Assembly (NCBI GenBank): GCA_949825045.1 | Contig: OX463824.1 | Location: 27,560,001-27,624,000, forward strand | Origin: Argyresthia goedartella | Taxonomy: Eukaryota; Arthropoda; Insecta; Lepidoptera; Argyresthiidae | Reading direction: 5' to 3' | Length of the DNA stretch: 64,000 bases | Shown here: piece by piece, positions 44,575 through 56,101 of the stretch | How positions within the stretch are numbered: position 1 is the stretch's first letter | Layout of the letters: each line of letters opens with the position of its first letter | Program-made: the position numbers and the translations under genes | Notes under the pieces: generated by a model | The model's input: only the letters and a program-made list of their open reading frames with translations | Told to the model about the DNA's origin: nothing | Database searches by the model: none

Positions 44575-45010
44575 AAAAAATAACAAGGAAAATATTATAT
44601 TGGAAAATTTATCTTTACCCTCAACTTGAATTTGTCCCCCTTTTTGTGAAGGATAGTGATGATCGCGTTCTTCAAGGAACCAGGCCTGAGTTAGAACTTT
44701 GTTGAAGAAATTTACGAAAACCTCTAGGACAGCCGTTCCATCCGCCTGCAGCATCTAGACATGTATGTCTAGATGCTGCAGGCGGGTGGAAAGACCATGG
44801 GGTGTACCCCATTCTCCGAAGAAGCTTTAACTCTTTTCAGTTTGTCTAGAGCCTACTCTACTTCATCCGAAGTGATGGAAGATCGCTGTCTTCGAAACGC
44901 TCCGCTGGCGCTGCTCGCTGGGTCTGGAGACTCTGGTTCGGGCGCTTTGGATGCGTATAAGTTCCCGTAAAACTCCTTAACTATCTTAATAGTTTTTTCA
45001 CGATCCGTCA
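44575..45010 (-). pseudogene. LINE reverse transcriptase N-terminal region (RTE-like) with internal palindrome
   Basis: On the minus strand, sequence from about 45010 encodes the linker before the RT (an EFYGNLYASKAPEPES-like block, then ALDKLKRVKASSENGVHP). From 44755 a frame gives LQADGTAVLEVFVNFFNKVL, the usual continuation. Between them is a perfect palindrome (44742-44785) that duplicates and inverts the LQADG-coding bases. Stops and frameshifts are present. RTE or a related clade is inferred from the ADG..VL..LFNKVL pattern. Confidence 0.6.
44742..44785. repeat. Perfect 21-bp palindrome
   Basis: CCGCCTGCAGCATCTAGACAT (21 bp, 44742-44762) is followed after GT by its exact inverse (44765-44785). 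It contains PstI-like CTGCAG and XbaI-like TCTAGA sites in each arm. Confidence 0.95.
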
Positions 45011-45049
45011 CAATATTTCTGGCTGTATGTTACATATCGCTATCTTGTT

Positions 45050-45210
45050 TCTGCAGATTGATTTTTAGATCTCTTTTAAAAATTGCTTGTGCTTAACTAA
45101 TACAAATATTACAATATGAATTATTAAAATTAATAATCAGGAATAAATCATTACAAAATTACTAACAGCTTGGTTTGTGTACAGCCAGATTAACCGGCGT
45201 CTTTTATGAT
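45050..45210 (-). repeat. Jockey-like LINE 3' UTR fragment
   Basis: AGATTGATTTTTAGATCTCT, GCTTGTGCTTAACTAATACA and ATTACAAAATTACTAACAGC match the 3' UTR at 33075-33200 in the same orientation. Confidence 0.7.
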
Positions 45211-45879
45211 TTGTGTATGCGCCATGTCTTTAAATTCTATGTTACTTGTTTTATCTGCAAATTTATTTTTAGGGCATCTTGCTCGAGTGAATTTAATCCT
45301 CAATCCATAATTTTTGCGTGTCGTTTTATTTTCTCCATATTGTAACAAATTTGCTAAACTATACTATAGGATAGCATAACTACGGATTAGGTACACCCTC
45401 CTAGAAAGCACTGTATCGTGCGAGAGTGTGGCAGATTCTGTGAGATGAACGCATGACTGTGTTGCCGCTGGATTATTGAAATCTAATTTTGTTTATAGCT
45501 ATGAATTAATATATTAATGAAATTAATTAAAATTGCAATCTGAATGTCTATTATAGTTCTAATTATAAGTAATTTTTTATTGAATTGTAATTAAACTGGT
45601 ATTTGAATAGTAATTTTATAGTAACATATTAATATGTCGTGGATGTTTGTGTCTATCTGGCACTAGCTGGGTGCAAACAAAAATATAAATGAGGGGTTGG
45701 GAGGGGTAAAAGTTCCAAGTTTTAGATTTTTTGGTTGTTTGTGTACTAATTATTTGTACTAATCCTCCACCAACCCGCACTGAGCCAGCGTGGTGGAGCA
45801 TGACATAATTTTACTCATATCCAGGTAAAGGCCTGTGCCCCTCGGTGGGGACATTAATGGGCTACATTTATTTGTATTT
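45211..45879. other. Mostly unassigned, with RTE-like 3' debris
   Basis: CCAACCCGCACTGAGCCAGC and GGTAAAGGCCTGTGCCCCTC at about 45771-45852 resemble the 3' region of RTE-type LINEs and their SINE relatives. The rest is AT-rich and unrecognised. Confidence 0.4.
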
Positions 45880-46289
45880 GAGGAGTATCTGTTCAAAAGG
45901 GCCTAAAGTCACCATAAGCAATTTTTGGGAAAACAGCAAAAACTTGTAACTTTCGCTGTGTTTATTTTTTCCTCATTAAAATAGCTCAGCCCTAAGAATA
46001 TAGTACAACTAATATTTAACAGTATTTTCAATAAGGTATTTCTTTTAAATTAAATATAAATTTTTAAAAATCTGAAGTAGTCCCCTTTGTTCAGGCACTG
46101 AATAAATAGGCCCTTTTGGACAGACAGTTTTGAAAATAGACCCTTTTGATTCGGCTAAAGGAAAATAGGCCCTATTGGTAAACAATAAAAATGTTTTAAG
46201 AGAGACTTTTATTAGATTCTTAGACACAAACAATAATAAATAAATGTTTTAAGAAAGATTAAACTCTTAGTTCGCCTAAATCAGGCAAT

Positions 46290-46605
46290 CAGGCTCCAGG
46301 CATTAACATTCTTCTGACCCACAATCACGCACTGGGTCTCTGATAGTATTTGTTTCTTCCAACAAGATCTGTTTGTACCATGCAAGTTCTGGCTGTGCAG
46401 CCCAATTATCACCAAACTGTTTAATCAACAAGTTGATAACATCCTTTATCTTTGCAGTAGGCAACCCTTTTTGACCAGATGGTAAAGTCCTTAGTACTCG
46501 AGTGTGTCTTTTACCTTTTTTGAGTAGATTATGGTGCGGTTCGTTTCCTGACTCAAATCTGAAATTTACGTAAGCTTGGACAATGCATCCTGTTCTGCCA
46601 TTCTT
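46290..46605 (-). pseudogene. Transposase-like protein, C-terminal part
   Basis: When the LTR insertion is skipped, the minus frame passing 49423 continues here with LLKKGKRHTRVLRTLPSGQK, KDVINLLIKQFGDNWAAQPE, and ends CGSEEC before a stop near 46290. This is the C-terminal part of the protein at 49423-50175. Confidence 0.6.
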
Positions 46606-47693
46606 TGTAGTGTTATGTTACTTACATGTCATTTTTCAAGATTTTCTTCTAGGATACTTGCTGAGCTGTACAGTCTGATATTTGGTATCACCTTTATTTT
46701 CATAGGACCCTGTAACGTTTTAAACCATAAGAACACATTAACAAATCATTTTCGCTTTGTATTTTCACACTATCAGCTCTTCTAAATCGATAGCGAAGGG
46801 GTTTACCTTTGGTGACCTTGTATTTGGCTTTCTCCGAAACTCTGCAATCTCGGGCTTCGTGCGCGCTGGTGCGCTACCTTTTTATATTCATTGTTACTTC
46901 ATTTACTTCATGGTTTTTTTGTTGTTTTCCGTATTACGAGCCTGAAACCAAACTTTGACATTTGTTGACGTCGTTGTTTATCTGGTTGTCATGGCAATGT
47001 CCATTCAAACTCGTTAGCGGTCTGATATGTTTGCTTCAATACTTTTACAAAAAAACTTTTTCTCTCTAGGCCACTCACAAAAATTGCTTTTAATTTAAAT
47101 AATTTTTAGAACTCTCCAAAAAGGGTATAAGAGCGGAACACTTCTGAAATTCGGGAGTCTCACGTCAGCTTCTGAACGAGAAGAACCACCTAAAGGCCTT
47201 ATCCCGGGGTCGCACTACCCCGGGATCCTGCGAGCCATTCTTACAAACACGATCCTGCGAGCCGTTCCTACAAACGGGATCCTGCGAGCCGTTCCTACAA
47301 CGGGATCCTGCGTGCCGTTCCTACAACGTGATCCTGCGAGCCGTGCCTACGACGCGATCCTGCGAGCCGTTCCTACAACGGGATCCTGCGAGCCGTAACT
47401 ACAAATACGCCCGCTACCGTTCCTACAACGACGATTTCAACAACATCTACAACAACAAATACACCTGCATCCTGGTCATCACCCCACCGGTCACCTACTC
47501 TCCGTGTCCTCCGCTTCTTTTTTTTCTATACCTAATCTATATTTTATAAAAACCTGTTTTCATTTCATCCATCCTCATCTTCGTATCTTTTTTTTATAGT
47601 CTTCACTGTAAATAACTAATAAACTGTCACTACTAAATTTTATCCTGGTTGTTTTCTGTTAGGTTCTGGTTAGGTTCGTATCGTTACACGACA
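46606..47693 (+). repeat. 5' LTR of the non-autonomous element
   Basis: 1088 bp, starting TGTAGTGTTATGTTAC and ending TTACACGACA. It holds a 26-27-bp minisatellite (GATCCTGCGAGCCGTTCCTA) of seven units at about 47224-47405 and a TATAAGAG box near 47126. Confidence 0.92.
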
Positions 47694-47696
47694 TTT

Positions 47697-47710
47697 TGGC
47701 GCCCAACGTA
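47697..47710 (+). promoter_or_regulatory. Primer binding site
   Basis: TGGCGCCCAACGTA begins three bases after the 5' LTR. TGGCGCCC is a common primer-site start in insect LTR elements. Confidence 0.8.
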
Positions 47711-47948
47711 AAAGTTCTTCTCCACTCTTCACCTTTTCTGCGCCTTGTCTCTTTCCCTTTGATTTGCTTTCTCTTTCACTCTTAAATCTTTATCTATTCA
47801 TCCTTTTCACATTTTCCAAATTCTAAAACAAAACTTCATCTAGTTTTTCAACTCATCTGGATTATATTTAGGCCTACATTTAACTTACATTACTTCACTT
47901 CACTTCACTTCACTTCTATAACACTTGACTCTACACTTAACTATAACA

Positions 47949-48155
47949 ATGGAAAGGGTTATTAAGTACGAATTCCTGAACAAAGCCGAGCTCGAATACG
48001 AAGTAAAGATTAGATATGAGGAACCAGCTAATACTGTTTTGCTTCTTAAAAAACAGGTTTTGCGTTTAGTTGCGAATTCTCACCCCGAAGATATTCTGAC
48101 TTCTCCAGTTCCGATTGAGGATGACTTGTCTCAGGAGCGGATGACAACTCCTTAA
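47949..48155 (+). CDS. Short gag N-terminal remnant of the LTR element
   Basis: A 68-codon frame starts at the ATG 47949 (MERVIKYEFLNKAELEYEVK) and ends in TAA at 48153-48155. It is charged and helical-looking, similar to the N-terminus of gag proteins of some insect LTR elements (a KAELEYEVKIR pattern). A start 24 bp upstream lacks an ATG. It may encode a truncated gag that helps packaging, or be a leftover of the deletion that removed pol. Confidence 0.55.
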   Translation: MERVIKYEFLNKAELEYEVKIRYEEPANTVLLLKKQVLRLVANSHPEDILTSPVPIEDDLSQERMTTP

Positions 48156-48352
48156 GTAAGCCTGAATGTCCTTTTGAAAACACACTTTTAGAGTGGTAGT
48201 CATTGAATGTGAACTCCACCCTTACCGTAATTAAGATGATGAATGTAAGAGATGGTATATCTGATTTTGCCTGGTGATGTCTGTTTCTGCAAAGCTGTGT
48301 TTTTATGGTTTATTTTTGTACATATCAAAATTTTTGCTGAGACAAAAAAATT

Positions 48353-48371
48353 TCCAGGGTCGGGGGGAAAA
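48353..48371 (+). promoter_or_regulatory. Polypurine tract
   Basis: AGGGTCGGGGGGAAAA directly precedes the 3' LTR. Confidence 0.75.
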
Positions 48372-49422
48372 TGTAGTGTTATGTTACTTATATGTCATTT
48401 TTCAAGATTTTCTTCTAGGATACTTGCTGAGCTGTACAGTCTGATATTTGGTATCACCTTTATTTTTATAGAACCCTGTAACGTTTTAAACCAAAAGAAC
48501 ACATTAACAAATCATTTTCGCTTTGTATTTTCACACTATCAGCTCTTCTAAATCGATAGCGAAGGGGTTTACCTTTGGTGACCTTGTATTTGGCTTTCTC
48601 CAAAACTCTGCAATCTCGGGCTTCGTGCGCGCTGGTGCGCTACCTTTTTATAGTCATTGTTACTTCATTTACTTCATGGTTTTTTTGTTGTTTTCCGTAT
48701 TACGAGCCTGAAACCAAACTTTGACATTTGTTGACGTCGTTGTTTATCTGGTTGTCATGGCAATGTCCATTCAAACTCGTTAGCGGTCTGATATGTTTGC
48801 TTCAATACTTTTACAAAAAAACTTTTTCTCTCTAGGCCACTCACAAAAATTGCTTTTAATTTAAATAATTTTTAGAACTCTCCAAAAAGGGTATAAGAGC
48901 GGAACACTTCTGAAATTCGGGAGTCTCACGTCAGCTTCTGAACGAGAAGAACCACCTAAAGGCCTTATCCCGGGGTCGCACTACCCCGGGATCCTGCGAG
49001 CCGTTCCTGCAAACACGATCCTGCGAGCCATTCTTACAAACACGATCCTGCGAGCCATTCCTACAACGTGATCCTGCGAGCCGTGCCTACGACGCGATCC
49101 TGCGAGCCGTTCCTACAACGGGATCCTGCGAGCCGTAACTACAAATACGCCCGCTACCGTTCCTACAACGACGATTTCAACAACATCTACACCTGCATCC
49201 TGGTCATCACCCCACCGGTCACCTACTCTCCGTGTCCTCCGCTTCTTTTTTTTTCTATACCTAATCTATATTTTATAAAAACCTGTTTTCATTTCATCCA
49301 TCCTCATCTTCGTATCATTTTTTTATAGTCTTCACTGTAAATAACTAATAAACTGTCACTACTAAATTTTATCCTGGTTGTTTTCTGTTAGGTTCTGGTT
49401 AGGTTCGTATCGTTACACGACA
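48372..49422 (+). repeat. 3' LTR of the non-autonomous element
   Basis: 1051 bp, same ends as the 5' LTR. The minisatellite has six units, and a 12-bp ACAACAACAAAT-type segment is absent. Confidence 0.92.
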
Positions 49423-50175
49423 TCTTTTTCATTACAAGTCTCTTTAACGTTTGAATAGCTGGCAGTTTTTTATAGCATTCTTCCAACTCTTTGATATCAC
49501 GAAGAGACCAGTCACTTCCAAGTTTCATCAATTTACCATGCTTCTCATAAATTGAATAGTATTCTTCTTTTGAAGTAATGACCTGAGTTCTTCTAATTTC
49601 TTTCTCCACTCTTGCAAACACTCGGGCAGCAGGCAGAAAGCTATGACCTCTCACAGGGTAACCCAACAAAATCTCTTTGATATTCTGTGGTGCTTATGCA
49701 ATATGAAGTATGTGGCTATTCTTGTTTTGCTACCACAGCCATCACAGAAAAGTCTCAGTTGCTCTACATCAGCTGTAAAATGTACTCCATTGAGAAAATC
49801 ATACAACGCTGACCCACTTCCACTAAACCTCTGCCAGAATCTCATTCAAGCCATGTATAAAATGTTGGCCGTCTTAAATCTAGTCCCACCACGCAGGCAT
49901 TGTAGAAACTCACCTCTCTAGAATAGTAGGCATCTTGGATTGTTGTTTTAGGCAATGGCTCGACTTTCCGCTTGTCAAAGCAGAATGCAATACTGCTTGG
50001 TACCTCTGCTTTCATGTGGGCATAGAATGCATTGGCTCTTAGTTTGTGCACTCGTTTTTCAGTAATAAATGTTTGTTTTGCATTATTATCTTTTTCAGAT
50101 TTTATTTTATTATCCCACAAAACACAAACATTGCAGGCATCAGATGCAGGTTGTTTGAAGCCTAAGATAATCACA
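49423..50175 (-). pseudogene. Transposase-like protein, N-terminal and central part, frameshifted
   Basis: Three minus frames follow each other. First (50174-49842) has FKQPASDACNVCVLWDNKIK with a Cys pair, KRVHKLRANAFYAHMKAEV and FCFDKRKVEPLPKTTIQDAY, where the Asp may be catalytic. Second (49845-49651) has QLRLFCDGCGSKTRIATYFI, a DGC block likely to hold the second Asp. Third (49669-49423) has MLGYPVRGHSFLPAARVFAR and KLMKLGSDWSLRDI. The order matches a family of insect transposon proteins with a PxxDxC-x2-C knuckle and an FxDGC motif. Two frameshifts plus the LTR insertion inactivate it, and the extreme N-terminus is missing. Confidence 0.65.
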
Positions 50176-50519
50176 AATCGAAATAAATCACATATCTGTT
50201 TTTAAACCATCTAAATATAAAAATAAAAATTTGCATTACGTCTTTTAGTCCGATATGACCACGAAAATTACCATCCGTATTGAATTAGTATACTTTTTAA
50301 TCCCTTTTGTTGCGATTTTTTTTAAATCCTTTGTAAAGGCAAAATCTAGTCCTTTTTGAACAGACTGGCCATCTTTGACCCAAAAGTACGTGCAGTTACA
50401 GGCCATTTTGCTCGGTCATCTTTAGAGGCAACCTGTAATTCAACATAATAAGCATGATTCCGGAAAAAAGTTTTTTTTTGGGAAAATGGCGGATAGGCCC
50501 TTTTGAACAGACACTCCTC

Positions 50520-52251
50520 ATTTATTGTGTACTAATATTAGCTTACATACCAAATTTCAGCTTTCTAGGACTTCAGGAAGTACCCTGAGAATTTTGATGA
50601 TCATCAGTGAGTCAGTGACGAAATCGGGGATTTTTCGATATCAATAAAATCTTAAGTATTAGAGCTATGCAATTGAAACGTTATGTGTTTAATGAGTCCT
50701 CTATTGACATTTTATTTTCTTTTTCTGTTATAATCCAAACTCAAGTTGTGGGGGTTCAAAAAAATGACGAAGCGCTGGGAGAAATGGTAGAAGTACCCTT
50801 GCGCTTGATATTGAGATATTTCTTGCTTTCCAGTTGCTCCTCAGTGACATGACAGGTGGAGATTGAGTCATCTCTTTAGGACGAGCCGCCACTGCTCCAG
50901 CTACATATAACCTTTAGAAGTACAAGATAGATTTATTTAGCCATTGGGCATAAAATATAGTAAACGATAGAGCCTGAAATCTTATCTAAAATCTTGGCTA
51001 TGTGGAACAATGTCATAACCGGTCTTGGGGCGGTTATGTGGTTATGAATCGCAGTTGGTGCGGATAAGTGTGAGTTCACCTTTATTGGATTTTGATAAAT
51101 GAAAATTTGTTGCAATATAATATATAAATAAATGTAGCTTGTGAATGTCCCCTCCGAGGAGCACGGGCCTTTACCCAGGTAAGAGTAAGAGTAGGCCATA
51201 CTCTAGCACGCTCAGTGCTGGTTGATGGAGAGCGTCGGGCTCGTGGCCAACTGTCAGAAGTTATCAAGTTGCCCTAGGACCTCTGACACAGTTTTACGAC
51301 TACTATCACCGAGTAGGCATTGCTGCCGGGACCTACAGCTTAGCGTGTCATCCGAAATATGGAAGCACCCGATACAAATGCCACACAGAAACGGACACCC
51401 ATGCAGTACCTGTCTCGGCGAGATGTTCCTACCTATCTGAGCGATCGGTTCCGGAGGGAAAAAACCCAGTAGGCCATGGATGCTTCTTACTTAAAAATTT
51501 TGCAAATAATTCCATTTCCTACTTTTGTGTGCCACCAGACTCTATTTTCTCACGTGAAGCAGGCAAGTCAACATTTAACTTAAAAGCGTCTTAATTTGCG
51601 CTACCCTCTCAGTAATTTTACAACACAACATGCACTATTCTCAAAGTTAATTTGTATTTAGACGTGTCACAGAAACTTTCTCAGAGCATTAACTGGGGAG
51701 GCTTTCCTAGTGTTTATGCATTAATTAGGCAACTGCAGTGTTCCTCAGAATGAGCGTTGCACTTTAATTTGTGAAGAAACTTAAGGAATATTATTTTGCG
51801 ATCTTCATTCCTGTTTGTATGGAGTTGCATTTGGTTTGCGAGTTGGGTGGAATAGCTAATTAGGTTAGGGTATTTCATTTGTATCATTTTATTGTCGGGA
51901 AAGGAGCATCAAAGTAATTATGAAGCGTATTGTTTTTATGTAATTAAACAGTTATCAAAGCAGCGTTGTTAAGTCCTACAGTCTTCACAAAATAAAGGCT
52001 AGGTCGCATTTATTTGTCACTAGTTGACCCGACAGACAGCGTTGGTACACAATAGATTTTGACAGAACAACTTTCAAAAGCTATTGTGTACGAACGCTAT
52101 CTATGGATGGAAACATGGACTGAACCAAATGTTTTTCGACTTTTCGGCGGTCACCTAAATTTATACTGGTCACTAAACTGCAATACATATAAAATGAAGT
52201 CATTCACCTAAAATATCTCATCCTGTCTGCTGAAATTGCAAACGAAAATCA
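50520..52251. other. Mostly unassigned, with repeat debris
   Basis: CATCAGTGAGTCAGTGACGA near 50603 and the 51125-51260 block (GAGGAGCACGGGCCTTTACC, GCTCAGTGCTGGTTGATGG) resemble 3' regions of RTE-type LINEs, the latter in reverse orientation. A short inverted pair around CTATTGTGTACGAACGCTAT lies at 52030-52110. No coding region is recognised. Confidence 0.4.
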
Positions 52252-52520
52252 AGACTAAATGGGGTGAGCGAAGTGAAGCCCCCTTCAGCCTTCGTGTTAG
52301 CTTGATATGTAAGTACAAAAAACTTAATTCGTGACCATTTGTGTTTGGTTAAACACGTTAGGTGACCAATCTTCTATGTAGGTGACACCAATCTACTATT
52401 TAGGTATCCAATCTAATAATTTGATTACCAATATTATTTCCCGGTGTGTTTTAACGATTTTTCATAAAAATAAAAAATCACCGAGAAATCATATCGTCAT
52501 TTTATATTATTTGGTAACAC
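52252..52520. mobile_element. MITE fragment related to 27561-28073
   Basis: GGGGTGAGCGAAGTGAAGCC and CCTTCGTGTTAGCTTGATAT match the left end of the 27561 element. The inverted right end is not seen, so it is partial. Confidence 0.5.
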
Positions 52521-52839
52521 AGTTTAGATGACAGATCCATTATAGGAACCAACATGATTTACATCGATGATTAGGTCAACCACATTTATTATATAATCAA
52601 TAAAATCATACCCATATTTTCTTCCTTTGTAGATTCCTGTTTTTCTTCGTTGCGACGCGAAACGCGGCAACTTCAGAGCTAACTAGATATTTGGCGCGAG
52701 CTATACCAATGTGAATAAATACCGACTGAAAAGGCTCGAAAATGGCGGCGGCGTTATTTAATTATCCGAGACGTGAGGGCTCTATCCCATTAACTTTCAA
52801 GGGAAGACAGAGCCTTTCACCTACCAATTAATGTCTGTA
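52521..52839. other. Unassigned sequence
   Basis: Nothing recognised. Confidence 0.4.
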
Positions 52840-52926
52840 CCATCCTCCCTACATTATTTTCGACAGATGTAGTAGTCCTCGAAATCCTACAGATTTTGCG
52901 ACTACTTTTCGTTTGTCCATCTTGTT
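52840..52926 (-). repeat. BEL-like leader and gag start, minus-strand copy, distal part
   Basis: On the minus strand AACAAGATGGACAAACGAAA and AGTAGTCGC match 63098-63126 and then diverge. It continues the leader at 58282-58418, from which it was separated by the LINE at 52930-58276. Confidence 0.7.
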
Positions 52927-53159
52927 CAAATACAAATACAAATACAAATATGTTTATTTTGCGTAGATATGGTCACAGTAGGTGGTAAAATAACATTTAA
53001 TCGGCACTGCATATCTAGCCACGTAGTGACATGCAAAATAGCACTAAGGTAGTGCAATACAATTCTTAAATATTAACTAAAACAGGTCAATGTTTACTAA
53101 GGGGATATGTAGTTACTTAGTCAAACGAATTATTTAATTTATTTACTAAGTTTATACAT

Positions 53160-56101
53160 TTATAGATGAATTTTATTAACACGAGAGTTATAAAATTCTT
53201 TAATGTTATAATAGCATTTAGTAACCAACCATTTGCGTAATTTATATTTAAATACATTAAAAGGCATTTCACGTAGTTCTGTTGGTATGGCATTAAATAT
53301 TTGTATTGACATACAGTAACAGTTCCGTTTGAGTAGAGCTGTATGTGCTAACGGAAACGCTAACTTATTGGGATACCTGGTGTTGAAGTTACATACACTC
53401 GATGTCTTGGTGAAGATATCCATATTTTGTCTTACAAAGATACAAACTTCATAAATATATATTCCTGTTAGAGTTAAAAGATTTAATTTAATAAAAAGGG
53501 GTCTGCATGATTCAATAGGGCTCTTTCCGCATATGGCTCGGATACATTTCTTTTGAATTAAAAACAGATTGTCGATATCTACCGAGTTTCCCCAAATAAC
53601 TATACCATAACGTAAAGCAGATACTACATAGCCATGGTATGCCAGCATAGCAGATTCGTGTCCAGCAATATTCACTAGCATATAGAGCACAAATACGAAC
53701 CTGTTATTTTTTTTTATTATATTGTTTATGTGTGGCTTCCATGACAGCTGGGAATCAAGCGTTATACCTAAAAATTTCACTTCTGAGGATTCTTTTATTT
53801 CTGTGTTGTCATATTTGATGGATAAATTAATGTCAGGCCTTATTCTATTATAAAATGTCATATATGATGTTTTGTCAATATTTACGCATAAATTATTTTT
53901 CTTTAGCCATTGAACTATGTCTTTAATTGTATTATTTACGTCAATTTCAAAATTAGTTAGTTTTTTAAATTGTATTATGATCGATATATCATCGGCAAAT
54001 AACGTACATTGGTGATCTGTCACATCTGGAAGATCGTTAATGTAGAGGAGAAACAGTAGCGGTCCCAAGACGCTCCCCTGGGGTACGCCAAATCGGTTTT
54101 CCCTCAGTTCCGATTGTGCAGCTTCCATTGTGCATTCTTTATTCAATTTTGAAACTTCAACCTTTTGTGTTCGTCCTTTTAGATATGATTCTATCCAATC
54201 GTACGCTGGGCCACGGATACCGTATTTTTTACATTTTGCTAACAGTATGCCATGGTGAACAAAATCAAATGCTTTTGTCATGTCGAAAAATACTGTTATG
54301 ATTGGGATTTTTGAGTCAGTACTTTCCGCTAAAATTTTTACCATTTTAAAACATGCCAAAGTTGTTGATTTGCCCTTTAAGAATCCGTTTTGTTCATTCC
54401 TGATGATTTTGTATTTTGATACAAATCCTAACAGTCTACTATAAAAAATATTTTCAAAAATTTTTGATAGGATTGGTACGAGTGTAACTGGTCGGTATTT
54501 ACTCATATTTTCCTTATCATCTTTTCAAATACTGGTTTTACAATTGATATTTTTAGTTCATCAGGGAAAATTCCTTCTTCCAACGATTTATTCGCCAGGT
54601 ATGTCAAAATTGGAGTCAGTTCATTTGCAGCATACTTAAGGATTTTTGTATCAATTTCGTCATATCCTGTTGCATTCGTATTATTCAAGGACTTTATGGT
54701 TTTAAATGTTTCTTGGTCACTACAGGGATTCAAAAATATAGTTGAATTTTGATTGCTAATATTTGAAAGTAAATTTTCATGTTGCTTGTCAGTTGTATTT
54801 AAATTAGTCATGTCTATAAAATAGTTATTAAAAGCTTCCGCTATGTCTTTTGCATTCTCAATAATATTGTCATTAACTTTAATCTTGTGTATTTCACCTT
54901 TTACTGTCTCATTATTATTTTCATTTTTAATCAACTGCCATGCGGCTTTACAGATATTTTTTGAATTTTGAATTGATTTCGTATTATAGTTTTTTTGTGA
55001 ACATTCAATACATTTACGTAATATTTTGCTATAATTTTTGTATTTTAATTTGTTAGTCTCTGATTTTTGCCTGTAGTATACCAACCTTAAGGTTCTCTTT
55101 CTTATGCATGATCTTTTTAGTCCATTTGTCAACCATTTGAGTTTAACGTTCGGGGTTCTTTTATTTTGAATCCTATATTTTGGAAAGCACAATTTGTATA
55201 ATAGAGTGATGAGGTCATGGAATTCACCAAAACTATCTTTAAAATTTTGTGCGTTGTAAACATCTGACCATGAAAGGCTTTGGAGATAATCTCTGAATTT
55301 CGACCTATTCTCGAAACTGTAGTCTCTTCTGAATGTGAACCATTGCTTAGGGGGAAAATCCTGCCTTGATGTCTGGAAGGTTAGAACCTGGGCTGTATCG
55401 TGGTCAGAGATTCCCAAACTATGAGTTCTTCCTTGAGCGCCTTTAATGTTACTAGCAATATGGTCAATGCAGGTGTTAGTCCTAGTGGGGGTATTAATAT
55501 GCAGTGACATGCCGTGGTTCTCCAGAATACTACGGAGCTTTCTTGCCCCTGGAGTGTCTTTAAGGGTATCTATGTTGAAGTCACCTGTAATTATAACTTT
55601 TCTATTTTTAAGTTTATATCGCAGTTTATAAAGTAAGAACTCTAGTTTGTCCAAAAAAACTTCATTGTCAGCTTTTGGTATTTTGTATAGGCAAACTATT
55701 ATGCAGTTATACTCTGCGATCTCAACTGCGCAGCATTCGAAGAAAAACGGAATAGAGAGTTCATTTATCGATGTCAATTCACTTATTTCAATATAGTTTC
55801 TACACAGAATACATACACCTCCACGGCTTTTTTCCCTACAGTACGATGACGATAAATTAAACCCTTTTATTTGTAAATTATTTTCGCATCCCTTCTTTAT
55901 GTGAGTTTCTGATAGGCACAATAAGTCAATATAGTTATTAGTTTCTAAGAGCTCCTGTATTGCTATTTGGAGACAGTCTTTTTTACTTTTGAATCCCCCC
56001 ATATTTTGATGCATTATTTTTACTTCGGATTTATTCACGAAAAAACTGTTTGGAGGAGGTATCAGGTTTGGGTCTGGTGTTGGACTTGCTTCGCATTTCA
56101 T
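53160..56101 (-). pseudogene. LINE ORF2, one frameshift
   Basis: About 980 residues in two frames that meet near 54505. The first (56101-54503) carries the endonuclease with MHQNMGGFKSKKD, LCLSETHIKKG, ITGDFNIDTL, IDHIASN and the catalytic GISDHDT, then a linker and the RT start. An A-run close to the junction (about 54510-54530) has lost or gained one base. The second (54506-53160) holds YRPVTLVPILSKIFENIF, FFDMTKAFDFV, GVPQGSVLGPLLFLLYINDL, the catalytic LFADDISI and the thumb FLGITLDSQLSWKPHIN, ending FYNSRVNKIHL. All catalytic motifs are present; the single frameshift is the only obvious lesion. Confidence 0.9.

Larger units (their letters stand above)
46606..49422 (+). mobile_element. 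Non-autonomous LTR retrotransposon with a 0.68-kb interior
   Basis: The 5' LTR (46606-47693) and 3' LTR (48372-49422) differ by a handful of substitutions, one minisatellite unit and a 12-bp indel. A TCTT duplication flanks the element (46602-46605 and 49423-49426). The interior has a primer binding site, one 68-codon frame and a polypurine tract, but no protease, reverse transcriptase or integrase. It must be mobilised by a related full-length element. Insertion was into the transposase of the surrounding DNA transposon. Confidence 0.92.
45880..50519. mobile_element. 4.64-kb DNA transposon with 4-bp duplication (Sola-like candidate)
   Basis: The left end GAGGAGTATCTGTTCAAAAG and inverted right end GAGGAGTGTCTGTTCAAAAG form about 27-bp terminal repeats. 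ATTT at 45876-45879 and 50520-50523 is a 4-bp target duplication. Subterminal copies of AGGCCCTTTTG or its inverse recur on both sides. It carries a minus-strand transposase-like gene split by an LTR element at 46606-49422. Without that insertion it would be about 1.8 kb. A 4-bp duplication and the Cys-rich protein are compatible with Sola-type transposons; this is inference. Confidence 0.7.

Noticed and set aside
46576..46945. Short frames repeated at 48252-48711
   Set aside because: They lie in the two LTRs and repeat because the LTRs repeat; they are not genes.
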